Source: Nocardia cyriacigeorgica (GTDB taxonomy: Bacteria; Actinomycetota; Actinomycetes; Mycobacteriales; Mycobacteriaceae). Taken from it: 64,000 nt of DNA. Position numbers and translations under genes: made by a program. How positions within the stretch are numbered: the stretch's first letter is position 1; each line of letters opens with the position of its first letter. Of the stretch, positions 38,232-50,600 are shown in pieces. The notes under the pieces were generated by a model, which was not told the DNA's origin, did not search any database, and worked only from the letters and a program-made list of their open reading frames with translations. The DNA lies in NCBI RefSeq assembly GCF_005863245.1, contig NZ_VBUT01000010.1, positions 62,001-126,000 on the forward strand, given 5' to 3'.

Positions 38232-38926
38232 TTATCCTTCGTTCGTGCCGGCATCAGCATCCGATGCCTCGGCCTCGTCCGGTGCGGGCGCCTCGCCCTG
38301 ATCGGCGGGAGCGGGGGTGGGCAGATCGCCCACGCCGTCGGTTACCCCCACCAGCGCGTGCCGAAGCACCCGGTCACCGAACCGATAACCCTTGCGCATC
38401 ACCAGGCCGATCACCGGATCGTGACCGGAACCCTCGTGCTGCACCGCCTCGTGCAGAGTCGGATCGAAAGGCTCACCCTCCGAACCGAACTCCTCGAGAC
38501 CCTGTTTGCGCAATGCGTCGCTCAGCTTGTCGGCAACCGACTTCAGCGGCCCCGATTCCAGATCGCCGTGCGCCCTGGCGCGATCGAGATCATCGAGCAC
38601 GCCGAGCAATTCGGTGACCACGCCCGCCTTCGCCGCGTCGACCGCGGCCTTACGGTCGCGCTCGACCCGGCGCCGGTAGTTGGCGTACTCCGCGGTCAGC
38701 CGCTGCAGGTCGGCGGTGCGCTCGGCGAGCTCGACCGCGGCGTCGGACACGGGCACCTCGGCGCCGTCGACCTGGGCGGCATCGCCCTCGACGGCAGTGT
38801 CCGGATCCGCCGGGGCGGAACCATTGCCCGCCCCGGCCGGCTCCCTGACCTCACCGGTCTCGGGATCGATCTTGCGCTTGTCGACGAAGCTGATCGGCTC
38901 CTCGGAGTTCCCAGCGTTCGCGTTCG

Positions 38927-38930
<4 letters not shown>
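38232..38930 (-). CDS. grpE: Nucleotide exchange factor GrpE
   Basis: 232 aa from GTG 38928-38930, overlapping the dnaK stop by GTGA. An acidic disordered N-terminus (~70 residues), a long helix (ADLQRLTAEYANYRRRVERD), then the beta domain (FDPTLHEAVQHEG and VMRKGYRFGDRVLRHALVGV). The extra acidic C-terminal tail is typical of actinobacteria. It releases ADP from DnaK. Confidence 0.97.
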
Positions 38931-40774
<1,844 letters not shown>

Positions 40775-40887
40775 TGTTTCCTCCTATTTTTCGATGCCTG
40801 TGTGGTGTCGGGGCTGTCAGCCCATGCAGGCGCGGTACCGCGCCATGGACCAGCCCCTGACACTGCACGGAGCACGGTCCCAGCAAC

Positions 40888-40908
40888 ACTGAGCGTGGTC
40901 GGCTCAAT
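40888..40908 (-). promoter_or_regulatory. Second HAIR-like repeat upstream of dnaK
   Basis: ACTGAGC-N7-GCTCAAT, a weaker match to the HspR consensus whose arms are nearly complementary. It is centred 55 bases from the stronger site. Several HAIR copies before dnaK are known in Streptomyces. Confidence 0.5.
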
Positions 40909-40942
40909 CCTGCCCGCCGCCCACACCGGGCGTCAAGTCAAA

Positions 40943-40963
40943 CTTGAGCGCCATACACTCAAT
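40943..40963 (-). promoter_or_regulatory. HAIR-type HspR operator upstream of dnaK
   Basis: CTTGAGC-N7-ACTCAAT matches 12 of 14 arm positions of the HspR consensus CTTGAGT-N7-ACTCAAG. It lies about 170 bases upstream of the dnaK start. Confidence 0.8.
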
Positions 40964-41068
40964 GTTGCTCGATCACCTCAACCAGCGGCACCCCGCCTCT
41001 ATTCCCCGCGACTCGGGAAATTTTCCGAACCCGGCCGCAACCGCCGTCGATCCTTCCCGGGACTGCTT

Positions 41069-41103
41069 CCCGCCGCCCGGCCGGAGGTGATCCGGGCGGC
41101 GGG
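41069..41103 (-). terminator. Hairpin downstream of the MFS gene
   Basis: CCCGCCGCCCGG and CCGGGCGGCGGG are perfect 12-base complements around an 11-base loop, 74 bases past the MFS stop. A likely terminator separating it from dnaK control DNA. Confidence 0.65.
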
Positions 41104-41176
41104 GACGCATGCCGAGGTTGCGGTCGGTCCCGGCGTGCGCCGGGCGTCGGGCTCGCCCAGCCCGCCGGGCGTCCGC

Positions 41177-42787
41177 CTACTGGCGGTCGAGCTGCTCGCC
41201 GGGCTGTGCGTCGCCCGCGCGAGTAGGGCGCATGAGCAGGGTGGCGAGCAGGGCGGCGGCGAGGAGGGCGGCGCAGAGGTAGCTCGACAGTTCGACGGCC
41301 GAGGACATGGCTTCGCGGGCCGCGGTGGCGACGGGTTCGGTGGACGGGTCGGCGGCGAGGGCCGGGATGACCGAGCCGGCGCTGTCGGTGATGACGGCAC
41401 CGAACTGGTCGGATTGCTCATCGGGCAGGCCGGTGTCGGTGAGGCGGTCGCGGACGCCGTTGCCGAGGGCGCTGAAGAACAGGGTGGTGAGCAGGGCGAT
41501 GCCGAGGGCCGAGCCGAGCTCGCGGGCGGTGGTCTGGATGCCCGAGCCCTGACCCGCGCTCGGTGCGGGGACGTCGGCCAGCGCGACATTGGTGACCTGC
41601 GCCGTCGCGAAGCCGACGCCGATGCCGTAGATGAACAGGGCCAGCGCGATCGCCCACCACGCGCTGTCCGCGGCGGCGAAGAGCCCGAGCAGAACCAGGC
41701 CGACGGCCTCGAGCACCAGCCCGATGCGCACCTGACCCAGCGCCGACACCGAGGCGGTGAGCGAGAAGCTGGCGCCGCTGGCACAGAAGCTGCCGACCGC
41801 GAGCGGCACCAACGCGAGCCCGGCCTGCAAGGCGGTGTAGCCCAAGGTGAATTGCAGCCACAGCGGCAGCACCGCGATGATGCCGAACTCGCCCAGACCC
41901 ACCAGCAGCGTCACCGCATTGCCCTGCCGGAACGAGCTGATACCGAACAGCGTGACGTCCATGAGCGGTTCGCCGCCGGCCCGGCCGAGCCGGGACTGCC
42001 GCAGCCAGAACGCCAGCAGCGTCGCCGCCGACAGCACGAACGCCACGAGCACCGGCGACGGTCCGCCACTCCAGTCGAATCCGCCGAGGCTCAGCGGTTC
42101 GGTCGTCAGTAGCCAGCCGTGCACGCGTCCCTCGATCAGCGCGAAGGACAGCAGCCCGAGACCGCAGATCGACAGCAGCGCACCGATGACGTCGACGCGC
42201 CCGCGCACCGGCGTCGATGCGGGCATGAAGCGAAGCACGCCGACCGCGATCAGCACCACCGCGGGGATATTGATGCCGAAGGCCCACCGCCAGGAGAAAT
42301 CGGCCAGCCAACCGCCGAGCAGCGGGCCGACCGCGGCGGCCGCGCCGATGGTCGAGCCCCACACCGCGAAGGCCCGGCCCCTGGCTTCACCGGAAAAGGC
42401 AGCGTTGACCAGCGCCAACGACGTCGGCAGGATCAACGCGCCGCCGATGCCCTGCGCGAATCGGGCGATGATCAGCAGGGCTCCGCCGGGCGCGAGCGCG
42501 GCCAGCAGGCTCGTCAGCCCGAAGACGGCGAGGCCGATCAGGAACAGTTTGCGCGCGCCGTACAGGTCCGACAGCCTGCCGACGAGCAGCAGCAGCGCGG
42601 CGAAGACGATCGCGTAGGACTCCTGCACCCATTGCGCCTGGATCGAGCTGATGCCCAGGTCGTCGATGATCGGCGCGACGATCACGTTGACGATCGTCAG
42701 GTCGACCACGATCAGCGCGACGCCGAGTGAGACCGCGATCAATCCCAGCCACGCCCGCCTGGTCGGCGCCTCGATTGATGTACTCAA
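41177..42787 (-). CDS. MFS drug exporter (DHA2, 14-span type)
   Basis: 536 aa from TTG 42785-42787 (MSTSIEAPTRRAWLGLIAVS), preceded by GGAGG; a longer in-frame reading would begin inside what looks like the promoter TTGACA. About 14 membrane helices. Motif A (GRLSDLYGARKLFLIG), motif C region and DLTIVNVIVAPIIDDLG are typical of proton-driven multidrug exporters of the EmrB/QacA group. The divergent MarR gene and shared operator suggest drug- or phenolic-induced expression. Confidence 0.9.
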   Translation of the reverse strand: MSTSIEAPTRRAWLGLIAVSLGVALIVVDLTIVNVIVAPIIDDLGISSIQAQWVQESYAIVFAALLLLVGRLSDLYGARKLFLIGLAVFGLTSLLAALAPGGALLIIARFAQGIGGALILPTSLALVNAAFSGEARGRAFAVWGSTIGAAAAVGPLLGGWLADFSWRWAFGINIPAVVLIAVGVLRFMPASTPVRGRVDVIGALLSICGLGLLSFALIEGRVHGWLLTTEPLSLGGFDWSGGPSPVLVAFVLSAATLLAFWLRQSRLGRAGGEPLMDVTLFGISSFRQGNAVTLLVGLGEFGIIAVLPLWLQFTLGYTALQAGLALVPLAVGSFCASGASFSLTASVSALGQVRIGLVLEAVGLVLLGLFAAADSAWWAIALALFIYGIGVGFATAQVTNVALADVPAPSAGQGSGIQTTARELGSALGIALLTTLFFSALGNGVRDRLTDTGLPDEQSDQFGAVITDSAGSVIPALAADPSTEPVATAAREAMSSAVELSSYLCAALLAAALLATLLMRPTRAGDAQPGEQLDRQ

Positions 42788-42848
42788 TTTACCTCCATCG
42801 TAAAGATACTTGATGGTGAAGGTTAATTGGAGTCGGTAGGTTGTCAAT
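42775..42848. promoter_or_regulatory. Shared MFS/MarR control region with inverted repeat
   Basis: TTGATGTACTCAA (42775-42787) is a near-perfect palindrome overlapping the MFS start. A related half-site, atacttgat, lies at 42807-42815. On the minus strand TTGACA (42842-42847) followed after 16 bases by TAACCT forms a candidate promoter for the exporter. It probably binds the divergent MarR protein. Confidence 0.5.
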
Positions 42849-42876
42849 CCAGAACAGCGCGCGAACGGAGGCAGAC

Positions 42877-43353
42877 ATGGCGGACCGGACGACCGGCACC
42901 GCGGCGCAGCGTCGGCAGCTGACCGACAGCCTGATGGCGTACGGCGCGAGCTTCACCGAGCTCGGCAGGCGCTTCGCGGTCGCGCTCGGCGTGCACTCCA
43001 CCGACGCGTTCGCCCTGCTCGAGATCGCGGCCGCGGACGAAGCAGGCACTCCGCTGTCACCCGCGTTGCTGAGCAAACGCATTCCGCTGTCGTCCGGGGC
43101 GATGACGGCCCTGCTCAACCGGCTCGAACGCGCAGGTTACGTGCGCCGCTCACGCGAAGCCGAGGACCGGCGGGTGGTGACGCTGCGCGCGAGCGCGGAG
43201 GCCAAACGCCTGGCGGATGAGTTCTTCGCACCGGTCAACGCGCGCCAAGACGCCGTATTGGACGGCTATCCGCCCGAGGTGTTGCGGCAGTTCGAGGAGT
43301 TGCTCGGTGCGCTGCGCATGAGCATCGATGAGGAACTGGCTCAGCCGGATTGA
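42877..43353 (+). CDS. MarR-family transcriptional regulator
   Basis: 158 aa from ATG 42877, six bases after GGAGG. Winged helix-turn-helix: STDAFALLEIAAADEAGTPL, ALLSKRIPLSSGAMTALLNR and the wing SREAEDRRVVTLRA. It is probably the repressor of the divergent MFS exporter, with ligand unknown. Confidence 0.92.
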   Translation: MADRTTGTAAQRRQLTDSLMAYGASFTELGRRFAVALGVHSTDAFALLEIAAADEAGTPLSPALLSKRIPLSSGAMTALLNRLERAGYVRRSREAEDRRVVTLRASAEAKRLADEFFAPVNARQDAVLDGYPPEVLRQFEELLGALRMSIDEELAQPD

Positions 43354-43574
43354 GCGCCGACACCGGAGCCCGCGGCGGTTGGGCCGCCGGAATGCGGACG
43401 GCCATGGGCAGCGGGTCGCAGACCTGCCGAAATGCTGCACCGCTGGCACGCCGGCCTCGGCCGGTGACCGGCGCCGGTTGGGAAGCGACGACACCCCGAA
43501 CGCGTTGCCGACCGCCCGAGGTCGGCAGGATGGTGACCACGGCCGGACCGGAGCGCGGTCGCGCATGAGCCGGA

Positions 43575-44218
43575 TCACCTGCTGTCGGCGCGCACCTCTT
43601 CGGCGATGTCGTCGTCGAGCGTGACGCGAACAGCGCGGCCGCCAGATCCGCGACGTGACCGCGCGGAGCGAGCTCGGCCAGCCGATCGGGGTCGGTGGGC
43701 AGGTCGACGCGTTCGGCGCCGTGTAGTGCGCGCTCGTCGAAATGCGGGCGCACCCAGGTCCACACGTCCTGCACTTCGCGCAGGAAGATGTCGGCGCCGA
43801 CCGGGCCGATGCCCTTGAACTGCTGAAGGAGTTCGGCGGCGCGGGTGGGGTCGTGGTCGGCTTCCTCGGCGAGTTTGCGCAGGTCGCCGTCGTAGCGGTC
43901 CAGGACGGTCGCGGCCATCGCGCCCAAGCGGGAGGCGGTGGATTCGTCGTATCGGCGGTAGTGCGCCCGGCCGAGCGCGTCCACCAGCTCCTGCCAGTCG
44001 GCATCGGCGACGCGCTGCGGCGTGCGATATCCGCTGTCGATGAGTTCCTTGGCCGCGTCGACGGCGAGATCGGCCGAGATTCTCGTACTGAGCAGCTCCG
44101 ACAGCATCAGTAGCTGGAACAGCGGTGCCGGTTTATCGGCCAGCTGGATGCCCGCCGCGGCGGCGTACCCGGTACCCGCCCGGTCCAGCAATGCGTGCGC
44201 CACATCTCGCTGTCCCAT
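43575..44218 (-). pseudogene. HhH-GPD endonuclease-III-like gene with a C-terminal frameshift
   Basis: From ATG 44216-44218 (MGQRDVAHALLDRAGTGYAA) the frame gives family-like sequence: LFQLLMLSELLSTRISADLA, YRTPQRVADADWQELVDALG, the helix-hairpin-helix FKGIGPVGADIFLREVQ and LPTDPDRLAELAPRGHVADL. After AAAL (near 43630) the reading turns into an Arg/Ser/Pro-rich tail running to 43235. The neighbouring frame instead gives VRVTLDDDIAEEVRADSR and a stop at 43575, a fitting end. One missing base near 43628-43634 explains this. The core is intact, so a product with an abnormal tail may still fold. The HhH lacks the Fe-S cysteines of classical Nth. Confidence 0.7.
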
Positions 44219-44263
44219 CCCTTTCCAGTGTGCACGGGGAGCAGGCGCCACGCACGGATCGGC

Positions 44264-45778
44264 TCACATCCGTGGCGTGAGCTGGGCGAGAACGCCTTCG
44301 GCACTGCGCGCCGCGGTACGGCAGGCGGTGGCGGTGAACTGGTCGGCGAGCGGATGCTGGGCGCGCGCACGCCATTTGCGTGCGGCGGCGACGGCTTCGG
44401 CACGCTGGGCTTGGATATCGGTATCCGCGGGCACGCCCAGCCGCAGATGGGTGGCGACGCCGGACCCGCCGATGAGCCTGACCAGTTCGGCCAACTCGGA
44501 TTCGGGCAGACCGGGCTCCTCGGTCCGCAACCGGCCCAGCAGACGCAACTCGGTGAAACCATGATTGTCGGCGAGCAGCGTGCGCACCTGCGGCAGCAGC
44601 GCGTCGGCCGCCGTGCCGGGATAGGCGGTGAGCACCCGGTCCAGAGCACTGAGCGCCGAATGCGCCTTGAGCTGATCGGCGCGCTGACCGAACTGCACGT
44701 CGAGCACCGAGCGCAATTCGTTGACACCGCTGCGTTCGGTGAGTTCGGCGGCCAACGTGGTGCTATCGCGCGCGCCGAGCCGCACCAGGGTGATCGCCAG
44801 CCTGATGCCGAACAGCCCGAAACGATCGGCGAGCTGGGCGCGCAACTGGGGTGCGACCGGCAGCGCCAGATCGGGACGGGCGAAGCGGTCGGCCGACAGC
44901 AGCGCGGCCGACAGCTCCTCCATCGGCACCCCGGCCAGCGCCTCGAAGGCGGCGAACTCCTGCTGGCGCAATGTCGCGGCCGCGAATGCCAGCAGCCCCG
45001 CCACCGGGATCACCGCCTGGCACAGCCCGGTCCGTTCCAGTTCGGCGGCGAATCCGGCGGCCACCTCGCGCGCCGAATGCAGGGCGTCGATGCGGCCCGC
45101 GCCGATCTCGTCGGCGCGCGAGACCACCCCGATCACACCGAGCGGGCCCGAGCCACCACCGGCCGTCCCGACCCGCTCCAGGAACCGGATGTCGGCCTCG
45201 TCGAGCCTGCGCAACAGATAGACGACGGCGTCGGCGCCGGGAATGCTCGTATCCTCCGGCGTCAGCAGCCGGGCCGTGCGAGCCGACACCTCACGAGACA
45301 GCGACGACGTGCCGGGAGTGTCGATGATCGTCGTGGCGGCCAGCGTCGCGGCAGGCCACTCCACCTCCAAGTGATCCACCTCGCGCGGGCCGGACGCACC
45401 CCAGTTCAGGGCGTCGAGATCGAAGGTCAAGCCGTGCGCGCCGCCACCGCGGCGCACCACCACGTTCGCCGCGCGACCGTCGGCGGAGAAGGCGGTGACC
45501 GCCGGCGTCGGCCCGTTGCGATACCAGGTCACCACGCGCGTGCACTCGGTGGCGTCGGTGGGCGCGATCTGCTGTCCGACCAGCGAATTCAACAGGGTGG
45601 ACTTGCCGGCTTTGAGCGAGCCGGCCAGCGCGACCCGCAACGGCTGATCGAGCCTGCGCGCACAGTCGGCGAGCAGCCCGCGCGCCCGCGGCACCTCCGC
45701 CAGTTCCCGGCGCGCTGCCGCGATCAGCCCGCGGGCCTCGGTCACGATTCCCGGCTCGGTCTCGAGCTCCGCTCTCAC
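44264..45778 (-). CDS. iniC: IniC-like dynamin-family GTPase
   Basis: 504 aa from GTG 45776-45778, four bases after the iniA stop. GTPase motifs: P-loop GSLKAGKSTLLNSL (from residue 53), DTPGTSS (G3), SRADEI (G4). The remaining ~350 residues are helical, as in bacterial dynamin-like proteins. In mycobacteria IniA and IniC belong to the isoniazid-inducible iniBAC operon and IniA is a membrane-fission dynamin; a cooperating role here is inferred. It is the third gene of iniB-iniA-iniC. Confidence 0.85.
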   Translation of the reverse strand: MRAELETEPGIVTEARGLIAAARRELAEVPRARGLLADCARRLDQPLRVALAGSLKAGKSTLLNSLVGQQIAPTDATECTRVVTWYRNGPTPAVTAFSADGRAANVVVRRGGGAHGLTFDLDALNWGASGPREVDHLEVEWPAATLAATTIIDTPGTSSLSREVSARTARLLTPEDTSIPGADAVVYLLRRLDEADIRFLERVGTAGGGSGPLGVIGVVSRADEIGAGRIDALHSAREVAAGFAAELERTGLCQAVIPVAGLLAFAAATLRQQEFAAFEALAGVPMEELSAALLSADRFARPDLALPVAPQLRAQLADRFGLFGIRLAITLVRLGARDSTTLAAELTERSGVNELRSVLDVQFGQRADQLKAHSALSALDRVLTAYPGTAADALLPQVRTLLADNHGFTELRLLGRLRTEEPGLPESELAELVRLIGGSGVATHLRLGVPADTDIQAQRAEAVAAARKWRARAQHPLADQFTATACRTAARSAEGVLAQLTPRM

Positions 45779-45782
45779 GCGG

Positions 45783-47648
45783 TCACCGTACCGGGCTGAT
45801 ATCCGGCGCCGCGGCCGATCCCGTCTCGGTAGACCGCAACTCCGCTGGACGCATGGCGTCGGCGTGATTGCGTAGCGCGGCCACCGCGCGCAGCTGACGT
45901 TCCAGCTCCGCGCAGCGTTCGGCGCGGCGGGCGGACTCCATGGTCGCGGCCTCCTGCGCGGCGCGCAGCGAATCGTCGATGGAACGCAGGCTGCGCTGCG
46001 CGACGCCGGTGTAATGGTCACGCAGCGCTCGATGGATGCGATGCAGGCGGTCCTTGGATTCCTTGCCTGCCTGGAACGCCACATCGTCGACGTAGCGGCG
46101 GACCGCGACCTTGGCCTCGTTGCGGCGCTTGGCCAAGCGGGTTTTCGCATCGTCGCGGAACGCTTTGCCGCCCACCAGCACACCCGCGCCGAGCGAAATC
46201 GGATTGAGCAGGGCCAGACCGGCGAACGTGCTGGCAAGGCCGACCATCAGCACGCCACCGTAGGAACCGCGCATACCGACGAGCAGCTTGCTGCCCACGC
46301 CGATATCGGGTTCCAGATCGGCGAGAGTGACCGCCGCCGAACGGGATTGGTCGTCCTGCTCGCCGGGACGCACATCGGGCAGATCGACCGCGCCGAGTTC
46401 GATGAAATGCTCGGCCACCCGCTCACTGAGCCGCTCCGCGCGCGCACCCGTCCACAGCAGGTTGTCACCAAGGGCCGAATCGACTGTGCCGGTGAGCCAT
46501 TCCTCGATGCGCGACCAATGCCGGCCGGGATCATGGTCGTCTATCCATTCCTCGGCGGTGCGGGCGATCGTGCGCAGCCGGTCACGCAAATCGTGGTCGA
46601 CGTCGCCCGCGAGATCGGTGATCCCGTCGGCGAGGGTCTGCTGCCAGGCCGCCGTGCGGCGATGCAATTCCTCCGCGGCCGACTTCGCCTGCTGCAACTC
46701 CGTGACCGCGGCCGCGCCCTGCCGTGGATCGCGCAGCGCGACGAGCTCGCTACCGAGGGCGAGCGCCAGATGTTCGGCCGCCGAATGGATATCGCGCGAC
46801 ACCGCGATCCGCGTCGCCCGCAGATCGCGCGCCACCACCTGCTCGCGCAGGAACTGGAAGAGCACACCGAAACCGGATTCGGCGCCGAGCTGCTTGTCCT
46901 GCAACCGCAGCGCGTGCGAACGCAGCAGCGACGACACCGCGATGATCGGCACCGGCAGCTCCGCGCGGTCCAGATGGGCACGATCGGCGGCCGCCACCTG
47001 ACGCCAATGCGGATACAGGTCGATCTTGGTGAGCACCAGGGCCACCGCCGGGCAGAGTTGGCGGACCTGCCGCAGGAACGCCAGCTCGGGTTCGGTGAGT
47101 TCGGTGGAGGCGTCCGAGAGCACCAGCACCGCATCGGAGGCGGGTGCCATGCCGAGAATGGATGCGGTGCTGTTGTTTCCCTGACCGATGCCAGGGGTGT
47201 CGACAAGGACGATCCCGTCGGCCAGCAGCTGATTCGGGGCGGTGATCTCCAAGCGGGCGGCTCGGCGATCGGCCACCACCGGGGCGCGGGTGGCGGCGGC
47301 GACGTCGTCGACCTGCACGCGCTCCTCCTGGGAGCGGTCCGCGCCGGTGAACACCAGGTAGGCGTCGGTGGCCGGGCCGTGCGACAGCACCGTCGGCACA
47401 GTGGTGGTGGCGTCGTCGCCGACCGGGCAGAGATCGCTGTTCAACAGCGCGTTGACGAACCGGCTCTTGCCCTGATCGCGCTGCCCGGCGATCACGATCC
47501 GCCGCCGCGGATCGCGGACCCGGTCGGCCGCCGTTTCCAGGCGGGCGACCAGATCACCGCGATCCGCGGCGCGCGCGGCGGCGATGGTCTCACCGAGCAC
47601 CGAGAGCAGCGAGGCCGCAGGCGGTGTTGTGGTGGCCGGTACAACCAT
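45783..47648 (-). CDS. iniA: IniA-like dynamin-family GTPase
   Basis: 621 aa. P-loop GQRDQGKS (55-62), DTPGIGQGN (G3, from residue 150), TKID (207-210). The C-terminal half has long helices and a hydrophobic membrane-insertion segment (YGGVLMVGLASTFAGLALLN, PISLGAGVLVGG) like the lipid-interacting tip of IniA. IniA remodels membranes and supports tolerance to cell-wall drugs in mycobacteria. The ATG follows AAGGAG. Downstream of iniB and coupled to iniC. Confidence 0.88.
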   Translation of the reverse strand: MVVPATTTPPAASLLSVLGETIAAARAADRGDLVARLETAADRVRDPRRRIVIAGQRDQGKSRFVNALLNSDLCPVGDDATTTVPTVLSHGPATDAYLVFTGADRSQEERVQVDDVAAATRAPVVADRRAARLEITAPNQLLADGIVLVDTPGIGQGNNSTASILGMAPASDAVLVLSDASTELTEPELAFLRQVRQLCPAVALVLTKIDLYPHWRQVAAADRAHLDRAELPVPIIAVSSLLRSHALRLQDKQLGAESGFGVLFQFLREQVVARDLRATRIAVSRDIHSAAEHLALALGSELVALRDPRQGAAAVTELQQAKSAAEELHRRTAAWQQTLADGITDLAGDVDHDLRDRLRTIARTAEEWIDDHDPGRHWSRIEEWLTGTVDSALGDNLLWTGARAERLSERVAEHFIELGAVDLPDVRPGEQDDQSRSAAVTLADLEPDIGVGSKLLVGMRGSYGGVLMVGLASTFAGLALLNPISLGAGVLVGGKAFRDDAKTRLAKRRNEAKVAVRRYVDDVAFQAGKESKDRLHRIHRALRDHYTGVAQRSLRSIDDSLRAAQEAATMESARRAERCAELERQLRAVAALRNHADAMRPAELRSTETGSAAAPDISPVR

Positions 47649-47690
47649 CTCGGTTGTTCTCCTTCTCGGGTTCTCGGTGCGACCTTCGGG

Positions 47691-50600
47691 TCAGAGCAGA
47701 GCGTCGTCGGAGTCGACGGTGGGCGAGGTGGTTGAGATGCCCGTGTCTGCGAAAAGGCCGGACTCGCCGCTGATACCGCCGTCGAGGCCGGAACCGAAGG
47801 CGCTGGAGACGTCGACGGTGGACCAGGTGCTCGCCGTGGAATCGATGGTGGAGCTCGCCGACATCCCGAGGTCCGCTGTGGTGTCGGCGGCGACGTCGAC
47901 CGAGCCCGCGGCGGAGCCACCGATACCGGCCGCGGCGTCCGCGCCGAGCGTTCCGGCGGCACCGGCTGCCGCATCGACACCGCCACCCAGCTCCAGCCCG
48001 GCGTCGGCGGCACCACCGAGGCCGGTTTCGAGGCCGGTCCCTGCCGCGCCGGTGACTCCGACGGCCGAATCGATTCCGCCGGAAACACCCGTTTCCAGAC
48101 CTGTCCCCAACTGCCCACCGAATTCGCCGGCGGCATCCGCACCTGCGGACAGCCCGCCGCCGAGCTCGGCTCCGGCGCTTGCGGCCCCGGCGGCCGCACC
48201 GCTCACACCGGCGCCGAGGTCACCGACAGCACCAACGCCTGTGGACAACCCCGTCTCCAGGCCCGTCCCCAGCTGTCCACCGATCCCGCCGACGGCATCT
48301 GTACCGGCAGCCAGGCCGCCGCCGAGCTCCGCGCTCGCGCCCGCGACCACGTCGGCCGCACCGCTCACACCGGCACCGAGATCACCGGCAGCACCAACAC
48401 CCGTGGACAACCCCGTCTCCAGGCCCGTCCCCAGCTGCCCACCGAGTTCAGCACCGAGCCCTGCGGCTCCACCAAGACCTGTGGACAACCCCGTTTCCAG
48501 GTCGGCGCCCGCCTCCGCTACGGCGGCGATTCCCGCGGCGGCGACAGCGTCGGCGGAGGACGACAAGCCTGCGGTGAGGTCCGCGCCGGCGTCGGCACCG
48601 CCTTCGACCACAGCATCGACACTCGACGACAGTCCGGCGCCCAGCCCACCTGCCGCCTCTGCCCCGAGCACCGCGCCCAAGCCGAAACCGCTCTCGAATT
48701 CACCCACAGCTTCCACAGCCCCGTCCACACCGGCGGACAGGTCGGTTTCTCCACCGAACAATCCGCCGAGCCCCAGCTCGAGCCCGGTACCGGCGTCACC
48801 GCCCGCCTCGATGACGCCCTCGAGCCCGGTGCTCACATCCCCACCGATCTCGGCCCCGGCGCCAACCACGGTCCCCAGCCCGGCGGCCATCGTCGCCCCC
48901 AGATCGGCCCCGGCCTGTGCCCCTCCTTCGACGCCGCCGGACGCCGCGCCCTCGAGCTCCGACCCGACTCCAGCTCCGATCCCCGCCCCGGTATCCACAG
49001 CTCCGTCCAGCCCCGCGCCCACGGCACCGGCCAGATCGCCCGACACGCCTGTGGACAAATCCCCCGCGGCCCCGACGACACCGCCGAGCCCTGTGGATAA
49101 ACCGCCTTCCACCGCACCGTCCACTCCGGCCGCCAGATCCGTCCCCAGCCCAGCCCCGGCCTCGACCACACCCTCAACCCCTGTGGACAACTCCGCACCC
49201 ACATTCGCCCCCAGATCCGCACCAGCATCCACAGCCCCACCCAGATCAACGCCGGCATCCACAGCCCCACCGACTCCACCGCTGAGACCCGCGCCCGCAT
49301 CGACAAGACCGCCGACTCCGGCCGCCACATCGGCACCGAGCCCGAGCCCCGCGCCGACCGCACCACCCAGCCCGGCTTCCAGCTCGCCGCCGAGCTCTGC
49401 CCCCAGCCCGGCACCTGCCTCTACCGCACCACCGATACCCGCACCGAGCCCGGCCGCCGCGTCTACGGCACCACCGAGACCGGCACCCAACTCGGCACCG
49501 CTGCCGACAACACCACCGAGCCCGGCCTCGGCACCCGCACCGAGATCACCACCCAGTTCCCCACCGGTTTCGAGTGCACCCTCGATCGCGCCGCCCAGAT
49601 CTGCTCCGAGGTCACCACCTACTTCGAGCCCCGCGCCGACAGCGCCGCCGACACCAGCCCCGAGATCCAGTCCACTGTCGACAGCGCCACCCAGACCAGC
49701 GCCGATTCCGGCGCCCAGCTCGCCACCGAGTTCGAGACCGGAGTCGAGGGCGCCGCCGATGGTTCCATCGAGGTCGGTATCCACAGCCCCGCCGATGCCG
49801 GCCCCGAGATCGCCGCCGAGCCCCACACCGGTGTCGAGCGCACCATCAATGGCGCCGCCCACATCTGCTCCGAGATCACCGCCGAGATCGAGCCCGGCGT
49901 CGACAGCACCGCCTACACCGGCGCCGAGGTCGGCCCCCAGCTCACCACCGAGGTCGACGCCGGCGTCCGACGAGCCGCCCAGACCCAGTTCGAGCCCACT
50001 GCCGATTGCTCCGTCGACCACCGCGCCGAGATCTGTCTCGATCGCACCACCGATGCCGCCCGCCAGGTCACCACCCAGCTCCAGACCCGTGTCGATCGCG
50101 CCGCCGAGGCCCGCACCCAGCTCACCACCGAGTTCGAGACCGGTGTCGAGGGCGCCGCCGATGCTGCTATCGAGATCGGTATCCACAGCCCCGCCGATGC
50201 CGGCGGCCAGGTCGCCACCCACCTCCAGACCTGCGTCGATCGCACCATCGGCTACACCGCCAAGGCCGGCTCCGAGGTCGAGTCCGGTGTCGATAGCACC
50301 GCCGATCCCGCCCGCCAGGTCACCGCCCAGCTCGAGTCCGGTATCGATGGCTCCGCCTACTCCGGCCGAGAGATCGCCGCCCAGTTCGAGACCCGTGTCG
50401 ATCGCACCACCGATACCACCGGCCAGATCACCACCGAGGTTCGCGCCGATGTCGATGGCGCCGTCGACGATCGCGCCGAGGTCGAGGCCGGTGTTCAGGC
50501 CGCCGCCCAGGTCGATGTCGATATCGGTGTCGGCGCCGCCACCCAGATCGATATCGATGCCGGTGTTCGCACCACCACCGAGGTCGATGTCGAGGTCGGT

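Larger units (their letters stand above)
40775..41176. other. dnaK promoter region and MFS gene terminator
   Basis: 402 bases. The dnaK side holds the SD, two HAIR-type repeats (40888-40908 and 40943-40963) and nearby TTGACT/TTGACG -35-like strings on the minus strand. The other side holds a strong hairpin (41069-41103) and a smaller one (41129-41144). No gene seen. Confidence 0.55.

Noticed and set aside
48179..48577. CRISPR-like repeats
   Set aside because: Repeats are in frame, of variable length and coding within iniB, with no unique spacers of constant size.
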